This document shows positions 1 to 13,540 of a stretch of 64,000 nucleotides of DNA, piece by piece (the first letter of the stretch is position 1; each line of letters opens with the position of its first letter). The notes beneath the pieces were generated by a model. That model saw only the letters and a program-made list of their open reading frames with translations, did not search any database and was not told the origin of the DNA. This DNA comes from Macrothele yani (Eukaryota; Arthropoda; Arachnida; Araneae; Macrothelidae): assembly GCA_039090855.1 (NCBI GenBank), contig CM077025.1:94344489-94408488 (forward strand), read 5' to 3'. The translations under genes and the position numbers were made by a program.

Positions 1-1639
1 TATGTCATGTGCGTCCTTCGGGCAGGTACGTCACATCTCCTGGTACGTTACATCATCTCGCCTTTATTTTTTTATTCTGATTCCTATCTGCCTTTATGTC
101 GTGTGCGTCCTTCGGGCAGGTACGTTACATCATCTCCCCTTTTTTTTTTAATTCTGATTCCTATCTGCCTTTATGTCGTGTGCGTCCTTCGGGCAGGTAC
201 GTCACATCTCCTGGTACGTTACATCATCTACCCCTTATTTTTTTTATTCTGATTCCTATCTTCCTTTATGTCCTGTGCGTCCTTCGGGCAGGTACTTCAC
301 ATCTCCTGGTACGTTACATCATATCCACCTTATTTTTTTTTATTATTCTGATTCCTATCTGCCTTTATGTCGTGTGCGCCCTTCTGGCAGGTACATCACA
401 TCTCTTGGTACGTTACCTCATCACCCCCTTATTTTTATTTTATTCTGATTCCTATCTGCCTATATGTCGTGTGCGTCCTTCGGGCAGGTACGTCACATCT
501 AATGGTACGTTACATCATCTCCCTTATTTATTTTTATTCTGATTCCTATCTGCCTTTATGTCGTGTGCGTCCTTCGGGCAGGTACGTCACATCTCCTGGT
601 ACGTTACATCATCTCCCCCTTATTTTTTTTTATTCCGATTCCTATCTGCCTTTATGTCGTGTGCGTCCTTCGGGCAGGTACGTCACATCTTCTGGTACGT
701 TACATCATCTCCCCTTATTTTTGTTTTTATTTTGATTCCTATCTGCCTTTATGTCGCGTGCGTCCTTCGGGCAGGTACATCACATCTCCCGGTACGTTAT
801 ATCATCTCCCCCTTATTATTTTTTATTCTGATTCTTATCTGCCTTTATGTCGTGTGCGCCCTTCGGGCAGGTACGTCACATCTCCTGGTACGTTACATCA
901 TCTCCCCCTCATTTTTTAATATTTTATTCTGATTCCTATCTGCCTTTATGTCGTGTGTTTTTCTTCGAGCAGGTACGTCACATCTCCTGGTACGTTACAT
1001 CATCTCCCCCCTTATTTTTTTTATTCTGTTTCCTATCTGCCTTTATGTCGTGTGCGTCCTTCGGGCAGGTACATTACATCTCCTGGTACGTTACATCATC
1101 CGCTCCCTTATTTTTTTTTTTATTCTGAATCCTCTCTGCCTTTATGTCGTATGCGTCCTTCTGGCAGGTACGTCACATCTCCTGGTACGTTACATCATCT
1201 CCCACTTATTTTTTTATTCTGATTCCTATCTGCCTTTATGTCGTGTGCGTCCTTGAGGCAGGTACGTCCCATCTCCTGGTACGTTACATCATCTCCCCTT
1301 ATTTTTTTTTTTATTCTGATTCCTATCTGCCTTTATGTCGTGTGCGTCCTTCTGGCTGGTACGTCACATCTCCTAGTACGTTACATCATCTCCCCCTTAT
1401 TTTTTTATTCTGATTCCTATCTGCCTTTATGTCGTGTGCGTCCTTCGGGCAGGTACGTCACATCTCTTGGTACGTTACCTCATCACCCCCTTATTTTTAT
1501 TTTATTCTGATTCCTATCTGCCTGTATGTCGTGTGCGTCCTTCGGGCAGGTACGTCACATCTCCTGGTACGTTACATCATCTCCCCCTTATTTATTTTTA
1601 TTCTGATTCCTATCTGCCTTTATGTCGTGTGCGTCCTTC

Positions 1640-1690
1640 GGGCAGGTACGACACATCTCCTGCGACACATCTCCTGGTACGTTACATCAT
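1640..1690 (+). repeat. Satellite monomer with an extra partial 17-bp subrepeat
   Basis: Here a monomer reads the first subrepeat, then an additional 14-base GCGACACATCTCCT block, then the second subrepeat. It is the gain counterpart of the frequent 78-bp monomers (for example near 7702, 12745, 31929 and 39229) that have lost one subrepeat. Together they show that the 17-bp block is itself a unit of slippage. Confidence 0.75.
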
Positions 1691-4600
1691 CTCCCACTTA
1701 TTTTTTTTTATTCTGATTCCTATCTGCCTTTATGTCGTGTGCGTCCTTCGGGCAGGTACGTCACATCTCCTGGTACGTTACATCATCTCCCCCTTATTTT
1801 TTTTTTATTCTGATTCCTATCTGCCTTTATGTCGCGTGTGTCCTTCGGGTAGGTACTTCACATCTCCTGGTACGTTACATCATATCCACCTTATTTTTTT
1901 ATTATTATTCTGATTCCTATCTGCCTTTATGTAGTGTGCGTCCTTCTGGCAGGTACATCACATCTCTTGGTACGTTACCTCATCTCCCCCTTATTTTTTT
2001 TTATTCTGATTCCTATCTGCCTGTATGTCGTGTGCGTCCTTCGGGCAGGTACGTCACATCACCTGGTACGTTACATCATCTCCCCCTTATTTTTTTTTTA
2101 TTCTGATTCTTATCTGCCTTTTGTGTCGTGTGCGTCCTTCGGGCAGGTACGTCACATCTCCTGGTACGTTACATCATCTCCACCTTATTTTTGTTTTTAT
2201 TCTGATTCCTATCTGCCTTTATGTCGCGTGCGTCCTTCGGGCAGGTACGTCACATCTCCTGGTACGTTATATCATTTCCCCTTATTATTTTTATTCTGAT
2301 TCCTATCTGCCTTTATGTCGTGTGCGTCCTTCGGGCAGGTACGTCACATCTCCTGGTACGTTACATCATCTCCCCCTTATTTTTTAATATTTTATTCTGA
2401 TTCCTATCTGCCTTTATGTCATGTGTGTTCTTCGGGCAGGTACGTTACATCTCCTGGTACGTTACATCATCTCCCCCTTATTTTTTTATTCTGATTCCTA
2501 TCTGCCTTTATGTCGTGTGCCTCCTTCGGGCAGGTACGTCACATCTCCTGGTACGTTACATCATCTCCCCCTTTTTTTTATTCTGAATCCTCTCTGCCTT
2601 TATGTCATGTGCGTCTTTCGGGCAGGTACGTCACATCTCCTGGTACGTTACATCATCTCCCCCTTTTTTTATTCTGACTCCTATCTGCCTTTATGTCATG
2701 TGCGTCCTTCGGGCAGGTACGTCACATCTCGTGGTACGTTACATCATCTCCCCCTTATTTTTATTTTTTTTATCCTGATTCCTATCTGCCTTTATGTCGT
2801 GTGCGTCCTTCGGGCAGGTACGTCACATCTCCTGGTACGTTACATTATCTCCCCTTATTTTTTTATTATTTTATTCTGATTCCTATCTGCCTTTATGTCG
2901 TGTGCGTCCTTCGGGCAAGTACGTCACATCTCCTGGTACGTTACATCATCTCCCCCTTATTTTTATTTTTTTTATTCTGATTCCTATCTGCCTTTATGTC
3001 GTGTGCGTCCTTCGGGCAGGTACGTCACATCTCCTTGTACGTTACATTATCTCTTCCTTATTTTTTTATTCTGATTCCTATCTGCTTTTATGTCGTGTGC
3101 GTCCTTCGGGCAGGTACGTCACATCTCCTGGTACGTTACATCATCCCCTTATTTTTCTTTTTTATTCTGATTCCTATCTGCCTTTATGTCGTGTGCGTCT
3201 TTCGGGCAGGTACGTCGCTTCTCCTGGTACGTTACATCATCTCCCACTTATTTTTTTATTCTGATTCCTATCTGCCTTTATGTCGTGTGCGTCCTTCGGG
3301 CAGGTACGTCACATCTCGTGGTACGTTACATCATCTCCCCCTTATTTTTTTTTATTCTGATTCCTATCTGCCTTTATGTCGTGTGCGTCCTTCGGGCAGG
3401 TACGTCCCATCTCCTGGTACGTTACATCATCTCCCCCTTATTTTTTTATTCTGATTCCTATCTGCCTGTATGTCGTGTGCGTCCTTCGGGCAGGTACGTC
3501 ACATCTCCTGGTACGTTACATCATCTCCCCCTTATTTATTTTTATTCTGATTCCTATCTGCCTTTATGTCGTGTGCGTCCTTCGGGCAGGTACGTCACAT
3601 CTCCTGGTACGTTACATCATCTCCCACTTATTTTTTTATTCTGATTCCTATCTGCCTTTGTGTCGTGTGCGTCCTTCGGGCAGGTACGTCACATCTTCTG
3701 GTACGTTACATCATCTCCCCCTTATTTTTGTTTTTATTCTGATTCCTATCTGCCTTTATGTCGCGTGCGTCCTTCGGGCAGGTACGTCACATCTCCTGGT
3801 ACGTTATATCATCTCCCCCTTATTATTTTTTATTCTGATTCCTATCTGCCTTTATGTCGTGTGCGTCCTTCGGGCAGGTACGTCACATCTCCTGGTACGT
3901 TACATCATCTCCCTTATTTTTTAATATTTTATTCTGATTCCTATCTGCCTTTATGTCGTGTGTGTTCTTCGGGCAGGTACGTGACATCTCCTGGTACGTT
4001 ACATCATCTCCCACTTATTTTTTTTTATTCTGTTTTCTATCTGCCTTTATGTCGTGTGCGTCCTTCGGGCAGGTACGTTACATCTCCTGGTACGTTACAT
4101 CATCCGCCCCTTATTTTTTTTTATTCTGATTCCTCTCTGCCTTTATGTCGTATGCGTCCTTCTGGCAGGTACGTCACATCTCCTGGTACGTTACATCCTC
4201 TCCCACTTATTTTTTTTTATTCTGATTCTTATCTGCCTTTATGTCGTGCGCGTCCTTCGGGCAGGTACGTCACATCTCCTGGTACGTTACATCATCTCCC
4301 CCTTTTTTTTTATTCTGATTCCTATCTGCCTTTATGTCATGTGCGTCCTTCGGGCAGGTACGTCACATCTCCTGGTACGTTACATCATCTCCCCCTTATT
4401 TTTTTAATTATTATTCCTATCTGCTTTTATGTCGTGTGCGTCCTTCGGGCAGGTACGTCACATCTCCTGGTACGTTACATCATCCCCTTATTTTTCTTTT
4501 TTATTCTGATTCCTATCTGCCTTTATGTCGTGTGCGTCTTTCGGGCAGGTACGTCGCATCTCCTGGTACGTTACATCATCTCCCACTTATTTTTTTTATT

Positions 4601-7600
4601 CTGATTCCTATCTGCCTTTATGTCGTGTGCGTCCTTCGGGCAGGTACGTCCCATCTCCTGGTACGTTACATCATCTCCCCCTTATTTTTTATTCTGATTC
4701 CTATCTGCCTGTATGTCGTGTGCGTCCTTCGGGCAGGTACGTCACATCTCCTGGTACGTTACATCATCTCCCCCTTATTTATTTTTATTCTGATTCCTAT
4801 CTGCCTTTATGTCGTGTGCGTCCTTCGGGCAGGTACGTCACATCTCCTGGTACGTTACATCATCTCCCCCTTATTTTTTTTATTCTGATTCCTATCTGCC
4901 TTTGTGTCGTGTGCGTCCTTCGGGCAGGTACGTCACATCTTCTGGTACGTTACATCATCTCCCCCTTATTTTTGTTTTTATTCTGATTCCTATCTGCCTT
5001 TATGTCGCGTGCGTCCTTCGGGCAGGTACGTCACATCTCCTGGTACGTTATATCATCTCCCCCTTATTATTTTTTATTCTGATTCCTATCTGCCTATATG
5101 TCGTGTGCGTCCTTCGGGCAGGTACGTCACATCTCCTGGTACGTTACATCATCTCCCCCTTATTTTTTAATATTTTATTCTGATTCCTATCTGCCTTTAT
5201 GTCGTGTGTGTTCTTCGGGCAGGTACGTGACATCTCCTGGTACGTTACATCATCTCCCACTTATTTTTTTATTCTGTTTTCTATCTGCCTTTATGTCGTG
5301 TGCGTCCTTCGGGCAGGTACGTTACATCTCCTGGTACGTTACATCATCCGCCCCTTATTTTTTTTTATTCTGATTCCTCTCTGCCTTTATGTCGTATGCG
5401 TCCTTCTGGCAGGTACGTCACATCTCCTGGTACGTTACATCCTCTCCCACTTATTTTTTTATTCTGATTCTTATCTGCCTTTATGTCGTGCGCGTCCTTC
5501 GGGCAGGTACGTCACATCTCCTGGTACGATACATCATCTCCCCCTTATTTTTTTTTATTCTGATTCCTATCTGCCTTTATGTCGTATGCGTCCTTCTGGC
5601 TGGTACGTCACATCTCCTAGTACGTTACATCATCTCCCCCTTATTTTTTTTTATTCTGATTCCTATCTGCCTTTATGTCGTGTGCGTCCTTCGGGCAGGT
5701 ACGTCACATCTCGTGGTACGTTACATCATCTCCCCCTTATTTTTTTATTCTGATTCCTATCTGCCTTTATGTCGTGTGCGTCCTTCGGGCAGGTACGTCC
5801 CCATCTCCTGGTACGTTACATTATCTCCCCCTTATTTTTTTTTATTCTGATTCCTATCTGCCTGTATGTCGTGTTCGTCCTTCGGGCAGGTACGTCACAT
5901 CTCCTGGTACGTTACATCATCTCCCCCTTATTTATTTTTATTCTGATTCCTATCTGCCTTTATGTCGTGTGCGTCCTTCGGGCAGGTACGTCACATCTCC
6001 TGGTACGTTACATCATCTCCCCCTTATTTTTGTTTTTATTCTGATTCCTATCAGCCTTTATGTCGCGTGCGTCCTTCGGGCAGGTACGTCACATCTCCTG
6101 GTACGTTATATCATCTCCCCCTTATTATTTTTTATTCTGATTCCTATCTGCCTTTATGTCGTGTGCGTCTTTCGGGCAGGTACGTCACATCTCCTGTTAC
6201 GTTACATCATCTCCCCCTTATTTTTTAATATTTTATTCTGATTCCTATCTGCCTTTATGTCGTGTGTGTTCTTCGGGCAGGTACGTCACATCTCCTGGTA
6301 CGTTACATCATCCGCCCCTTATTTTTTTTATCCTGATTCCTCTCTGCCTTTATGTCGTATGCGTCCTTCTTTCAGGTACGTCACATCTCCTGGTACGTTA
6401 CATCATCTCCCACTTATTTTTTTATTCTGATTCCTATCTGTTTTTATGTCGTGTGCGTCGTTCGGGCAGGTACGTCCCATCTCCTGGTACGTTACATCAT
6501 CTCCCCCTTATTTTTTATTCTGATTCCTATCTGCCTTTATGTCGTGTGCGTTCTTCTGGCTGGTACGTCACATCTCGTAGTACGTTACATCATCTCCCCC
6601 TTATTTTTTTTTATTCTGATTCCTATCTGCCTTTATGTCGTGTGCGTCCTTCGGGCAGGTACGTCACATCTCGTGGTACGTTACATCATCTCCCCCTTAT
6701 TTTTATTTTTTATCCTGATTCCTATCTGCCTTTATGTCGTGTGCGTCCTTCGGGCAGGTACGTCACATCTCCTGGTACGTTACGTTATCTCCTCCTTATT
6801 TTTTATTTTTTTATTCTGATTCCTATCTGCTTTTATGTCGTGTGCGTCCTTCGGGCAGGTACGTCACATCTCCTGGTACGTTACATCATCTCCCCCTTAT
6901 TTTTTATTCTGATTCCTATCTGCCTTTATGTCGTGTGCGTCCTTCGGGCAGGTACGTCACATCTCCTGGTACGTTACATCATCTCCCCCTTATTTTTTTT
7001 TATTCTGATTCCTATCTGCCTTTATGTCGTGTGCGTCCTTCGGGCAGGTACGTCACATCTCCTGGTACGTTACATTATCTCCCCCTTATTTTTTATTATT
7101 TTTTCTGATTCCTATCTGCCTTTATGTCGTGTGCGTCCTTCGGGCAGGTACGTCTCATCTCCTGGTACGTTACATCATCTCCCCCTTATTTTTATTTTTT
7201 ATTCTGATTCCTATCTGCCTTTATGTCGTGTGCGTCCTTCGGGCAGGTACGTCACATCTCCTTGTACGTTACATTATCTCTTCCTTATTTTTTTATTCTG
7301 ATTCCTATCTGCTTTTATGTCGTGTGCGTCCTTCGGGCAGGTACGTCACATCTCCTGGTACGTTACATCATCTCCCCCTTATTTTTTAATTCTGATTCCT
7401 ATCTGCCTTTATGTCGTGTGCGTCCTTCGGGCAGGTACGTCACATCCCCTGGTACGTTACATCATCCACTTATTTTTCTTTTTTATTCTGATTCCTATCT
7501 GCCTTTATGTCGTGTGCGTCCTTCGGGCAGGTACGTCGCATCTCCTGGTACGTTACATCATCTCCCCCTTATTTTTTTTATTCTGATTCCTATCTGCCTT

Positions 7601-10600
7601 TATGTCGTGTGCGTCCTTCGGGCAGGTACGTCCCATCTCCTGGTACGTTACATCATCTCCCCCTTATTTTTTTATTCTGATTCCTATCTGCCTTTATGTC
7701 GTGTGCGTCCTTCTGGCTGGTACGTTACATCATCTCCCCCTTATTTTTTATTCTGATTCCTATCTGCCTTTATGTCGTGTGCGTCCTTCGGGCAGGTACG
7801 TCCCATCTCCTGGTACGTTACATCATCTCCCCCTTATTTTTTATTCTGATTCCTATCTGCCTTTATGTCGTGCGCGTCCTTCGGGCAGGTACGTCACATC
7901 TCCTGGTACGTTACATCATCTCCCCCTTTTTTTTTATTCTGATTCCTATCTGCCTTTATGTCATGTGCGTCCTTCGGGCAGGTACGTCACATCTCCTGGT
8001 ACGTTACATCATCTCCCCTTATTTTTTTATTCTGATTCCTATCTGCCTTTATGTCGTGTGCGTCCTTCGGGCAGGTACGTTACATCTCTTGGTACGTTAC
8101 ATCATCTCCCCTTTTTTTAATTCTGATTCCTATCTGCCTTTATGTCGTGTGCGTCCTTCGGGCAGGTACGTCACATCTCCTGGTACGTTACATCATCTCC
8201 CCCTTATTTTTTTTATTCTGATTCCTATCTGCCTTTATGTCGTGTGCGTCCTTCTGGCTGGTACGTCACATCTCCTAGTACGTTACATCATCTCCCCCTT
8301 ATTTTTTTTTATTCTGATTCCTATCTGCCTTTATGTCGTGTGCGTCCTTCGGGCAGGTACGTCACATCTCGTGGTACGTTACATCATCTCCCCCTTATTT
8401 TTTTTTTTATTCTGATTCCTATCTGCCTTTATGTCGTGTGCGTCCTTCGGGCAGGTACGTCCCATCTCCTGGTACGTTACATTATCTCCCCCTTATTTTT
8501 TTATTCTGATTCCTATCTGCCTTTATGTCGTGTGCGTCCTTCGGGCAGGTACGTCACATCTCCTGGTACGTTACATCATCTCCCCCTTATTTATTTTTAT
8601 TCTGATTCCTATCTGCCTTTATGTCGTGTGCGTCCTTCGGGCAGGTACGTCACATCTCCTGGTACGTTACATCATCTCCCCCTTATTTTTTTTATTCTGA
8701 TTCCTATCTGCCTTTATGTCGTGTGCGTCCTTCGGGCAGGTACGTCACATCTTCTGGTACGTTACATCATCTCCCCCTTATTTTTGTTTTTATTCTGATT
8801 CCTATCTGCCTTTATGTCGCGTGCGTCCTTCGGGCAGGTACGTCACATCTCCTGGTACGTTATATCATCTCCCCCTTATTATTTTTTATTCTGATTCCTA
8901 TCTGCCTTTATGTCGTGTGCGTTCTTCGGGCAGGTACGTCACATCTCCTGGTACGTTACATCATCTCCCCTTATTTTTTAATATTTTATTCTGATTCCTA
9001 TCTGCCTTTATGTCGTGTGTGTTCTTCGGGCAGGTACGTCACATCTCCTGGTACGTTACATCATCTCCCCCTTATTTTTTTATTCTGTTTCCTATCTGCC
9101 TTTATGTCGTGTGCGTCCTTCGGGCAGGTACGTTACATCTCCTGGTACGTTACATCATCCGCCCCTTATTTTTTTTATTCTGATTCCTCTCTGCCTTTAT
9201 GTCGTATGCGTCCTTCTGGCAGGTACGTCACATCTCCTGGTACGTTACATCATCTCCCACTTATTTTTTTATTCTGATTCCTATCTGCTTTTATGTCGTA
9301 TGCGTCCTTCGGGCAGGTACGTCCCATCTCCTGGTACGTTACATCATCTCCCCTTATTTTTTATTCTGATTCCTATCTGCCTTTATGTCGTGTGCGTTCT
9401 TCTGGCTGGTACGTCACATCTCGTAGTACGTTACATCATCTCCCCCTTATTTTTTTTATTCTGATTCCTATCTGCCTTTATGTCGTGTGCGTCCTTCAGG
9501 CAGGTACGTCACATCTCGTGGTACGTTACATCATCTCCCCCTTATTTTTATTTTTTTTATCCTGATTCCTATCTGCCTTTATGTCGTGTGCGTCCTTCGG
9601 GCAGGTACGTCACATCTCCTGGTACGTTACGTTATCTCCTCCTTATTTTTTTATTTTTTTATTCTGATTCCTATCTGCTTTTATGTCGTGTGCGTCCTTC
9701 GGGCAGGTACGTCACATCTCCTGGTACGTTACATCATCTCCCCCTTATTTTTTATTCTGATTCCTATCTGCCTTTATGTCGTGTGCGTCCTTCGGGCAGG
9801 TACGTCACATCTCCTGGTACGTTACATCATCTCCCCCTTATTTTTTTTATTCTGATTCCTATCTGCCTTTATGTCGTGTGCGTCCTTCGGGCAGGTACGT
9901 CACATCTCCTGGTACGTTACATTATCTCCCCCTTATTTTTTTATTATTTTTTTCTGATTCCTATCTGCCTTTATGTCGTGTGCGTCCTTCGGGCAGGTAC
10001 GTCTCATCTCCTGGTACGTTACATCATCTCCCCCTTATTTTTATTTTTTATTCTGATTCCTATCTGCCTTTATGTCGTGTGCGTCCTTCGGGCAGGTACG
10101 TCACATCTCCTTGTACGTTACATTATCTCTTCCTTATTTTTTTATTCTGATTCCTATCTGCTTTTATGTCGTGTGCGTCCTTCGGGCAGGTACGTCACAT
10201 CTCCTGGTACGTTACATCATCTCCCCCTTATTTTTTAATTCTGATTCCTATCTGCCTTTATGTCGTGTGCGTCCTTCGGGCAGGTACGTCACATCCCCTG
10301 GTACGTTACATCATCCCCTTATTTTTCTTTTTTATTCTGATTCCTATCTGCCTTTATGTCGTGTGCGTCCTTCGGGCAGGTACGTCGCATCTCCTGGTAC
10401 GTTACATCATCTCCCCCTTATTTTTTTTATTCTGATTCCTATCTGCCTTTATGTCGTGTGCGTCCTTCGGGCAGGTACGTCCCATCTCCTGGTACGTTAC
10501 ATCATCTCCCCCTTATTTTTTTATTCTGATTCCTATCTGCCTTTATGTCGTGTGCGTCCTTCTGGCTGGTACGTTACATCCTCTCCCCCTTATTTTTTTA

Positions 10601-13039
10601 TTCTGATTCCTATCTGCCTTTATGTCGTGTGCGTCCTTCGGGCAGGTACGTCCCATCTCCTGGTACGTTACATCATCTCCCCCTTATTTTTTTATTCTGA
10701 TTCCTATCTGCCTTTATGTCGTGCGCGTCCTTCGGGCAGGTACGTCACATCTCCTGGTACGTTACATCATCTCCCCCTTTTTTTTTATTCTGATTCCTAT
10801 CTGCCTTTATGTCATGTGCGTCCTTCGGGCAGGTACGTCACATCTCCTGGTACGTTACATCATCTCCCCCTTATTTTTTTATTCTGATTCCTATCTGCCT
10901 TTATGTCGTGTGCGTCCTTCGGGCAGGTACGTTACATCTCTTGGTACGTTACATCATCTCCCCTTTTTTTCTTAATTCTGATTCCTATCTGCCTTTATGT
11001 CGTGTGCGTCCTTCGGGCAGGTACGTTACATCTCCTGGTACGTTACATCATCTCCCCCTTATTTTTTTTTATTCTGATTCCTATCTGCCTTTATGTCGTG
11101 TGCGTCCTTCTGGCTGGTACGTCACATCTCCTAGTACGTTACATCATCTCCCCCTTATTTTTTTTTATTCTGATTCCTATCTGCCTTTATGTCGTGTGCG
11201 TCCTTCGGGCAGGTACGTCACATCTCGTGGTACGTTACATCATCTCCCCCTTATTTTTTTTTATTCTGATTCCTATCTGCCTTTATGTCGTGTGCGTCCT
11301 TCGGGCAGGTACGTCCCATCTCCTGGTACGTTACATTATCTCCCCCTTATTTTTTTTTATTCTGATTCCTATTTGCCTGTATGTCGTGTGCGTCCTTCGG
11401 GCAGGTACGTCACATCTCCTGGTACGTTACATCATCTCCCCCTTATTTATTTTTATTCTGATTCCTATCTGCCTTTATGTCGTGTGCGTCCTTCGGGCAG
11501 GTACGTCACATCTCCTGGTACGTTACATCATCTCCCCTTATTTTTTATTCTGATTCCTATCTGCCTTTATGTCGTGTGCGTTCTTCTGGCTGGTACGTCA
11601 CATCTCGTAGTACGTTACATCATCTCCCCCTTATTTTTTTTATTCTGATTCCTATCTGCCTTTATGTCGTGTGCGTCCTTCGGGCAGGTACGTCACATCT
11701 CGTGGTACGTTACATCATCTCCCCTTATTTTTATTTTTTATCCTGATTCCTATCTGCCTTTATGTCGTGTGCGTCCTTCGGGCAGGTACGTCACATCTCC
11801 TGGTACGTTACGTTATCTCCTCCTTATTTTTTTATTTTTTTATTCTGATTCCTATCTGCTTTTATGTCGTGTGCGTCCTTCGGGCAGGTACGTCACATCT
11901 CCTGGTACGTTACATCATCTCCCCCTTATTTTTTATTCTGATTCCTATCTGCCTTTATGTCGTGTGCGTCCTTCGGGCAGGTACGTCACATCTCCTGGTA
12001 CGTTACATCATCTCCCCCTTATTTTTTTTTATTCTGATTCCTATCTGCCTTTATGTCGTGTGCGTCCTTCGGGCAGGTACGTCACATCTCCTGGTACGTT
12101 ACATTATCTCCCCCTTATTTTTTTATTATTTTTTTCTGATTCCTATCTGCCTTTATGTCGTGTGCGTCCTTCGGGCAGGAACGTCTCATCTCCTGGTACG
12201 TTACATCATCTCCCCCTTATTTTTATTTTTTTTATTCTGATTCCTATCTGCCTTTATGTCGTGTGCGTCCTTCGGGCAGGTACGTCACATCTCCTTGTAC
12301 GTTACATTATCTCTTCCTTATTTTTTTTTATTCTGATTCCTATCTGCTTTTATGTCGTGTGCGTCCTTCGGGCAGGTACGTCACATCTCCTGGTACGTTA
12401 CATCATCTCCCCTTATTTTTTTAATTCTGATTCCTATCTGCCTTTATGTCGTGTGCGTCCTTCGGGCAGGTACGTCACATCCTGGTACGTTACATCATCC
12501 CCTTATTTTATTTTTTTTATTCTGATTCCTATCTGCCTTTATGTCGTGTGCGTCCTTCGGGCAGGTACGTCACATCTCCTGGTACGTTACATCATCTCCC
12601 CCTTATTTTTTTATTCTGATTCCTATCTGCCTTTATGTCGTGTGCGTCCTTCGGGCAGGTACGTCCCATCTCCTGGTACGTTACATCATCTCCCCCTTAT
12701 TTTTTTATTCTGATTCCTATCTGCCTTTATGTCGTGTGCGTCCTTCTGGCTGGTACGTTACATCATCTCCCCCTTATTTTTTTTTATTCTGATTCCTATC
12801 TGCCTTTATGTCGTGCGCGTCCTTCGGGCAGGTACGTCACATCTCCTGGTACGTTACATCATCTCCCCCTTATTTTTTTATTCTGATTCCTATCTGCCTT
12901 TATGTCATGTGCGTCCTTCGGGCAGGTACGTCACATCTCCTGGTACGTTACATCATCTCCCCTTATTTTTTTTTATTCTGATTCCTATCTGCCTTTATGT
13001 CGTGTGCGTCCTTCGGGCAGGTACGTTACATCTCTTGGT

Positions 13040-13540
13040 ACGTTACATCATCTTTATTCTGATTCCTATCTGCCTTTATGTCGTGTGCGTCCTTCGGGCA
13101 GGTACGTCACATCTCCTGGTACGTTACATCATCTCTTATTTTTATTCTGATTCCTATCTGCCTTTATGTCGTGTGCGTCCTTCACAGGTACGTCACATCT
13201 CCTGGTACGTTACATCATCTCCCCTTTTTTTTTATTCTGATTCCTATCTGCCTTTATGTCGTGTGCGTCCTTGCGTCACATCTCCTGGTACGTTACATCA
13301 TCTCCCCCTTATTTTTTTTATTCTGATTCCTATCTGCCTTTATGTCGTGTGCGTCCTTCGGGCAGGTACGTCCCATCTCCTGGTACGTTACATCATCTCC
13401 CCCTTATTTTTTTATTCTGATTCTATTTCTTATGTCGTGTGCGTCCTTCGCGTATCTCCTGGTACGTCCTATCTGCCACACGTCACATCTCCTGGTACGT
13501 TACATCATCTCCCCCTTATTCTGTCTGACGTCATCTGCCT
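13040..13540 (+). repeat. Scrambled segment inside the satellite
   Basis: Over about 500 bp the normally regular monomers are broken. At 13050 the C/T-rich end is missing, at 13182 the GGG of TTCGGGCAGG is missing, at 13270 about 13 bases of the GGGCAGGTA region are gone, and at 13420-13535 fragments of the monomer appear out of order with short novel pieces. Both sides return at once to clean monomers. Deletions fall anywhere in the unit rather than in the T tract, unlike all other variation in the array. This could be real decay or a poorly resolved assembly consensus. Confidence 0.8.
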
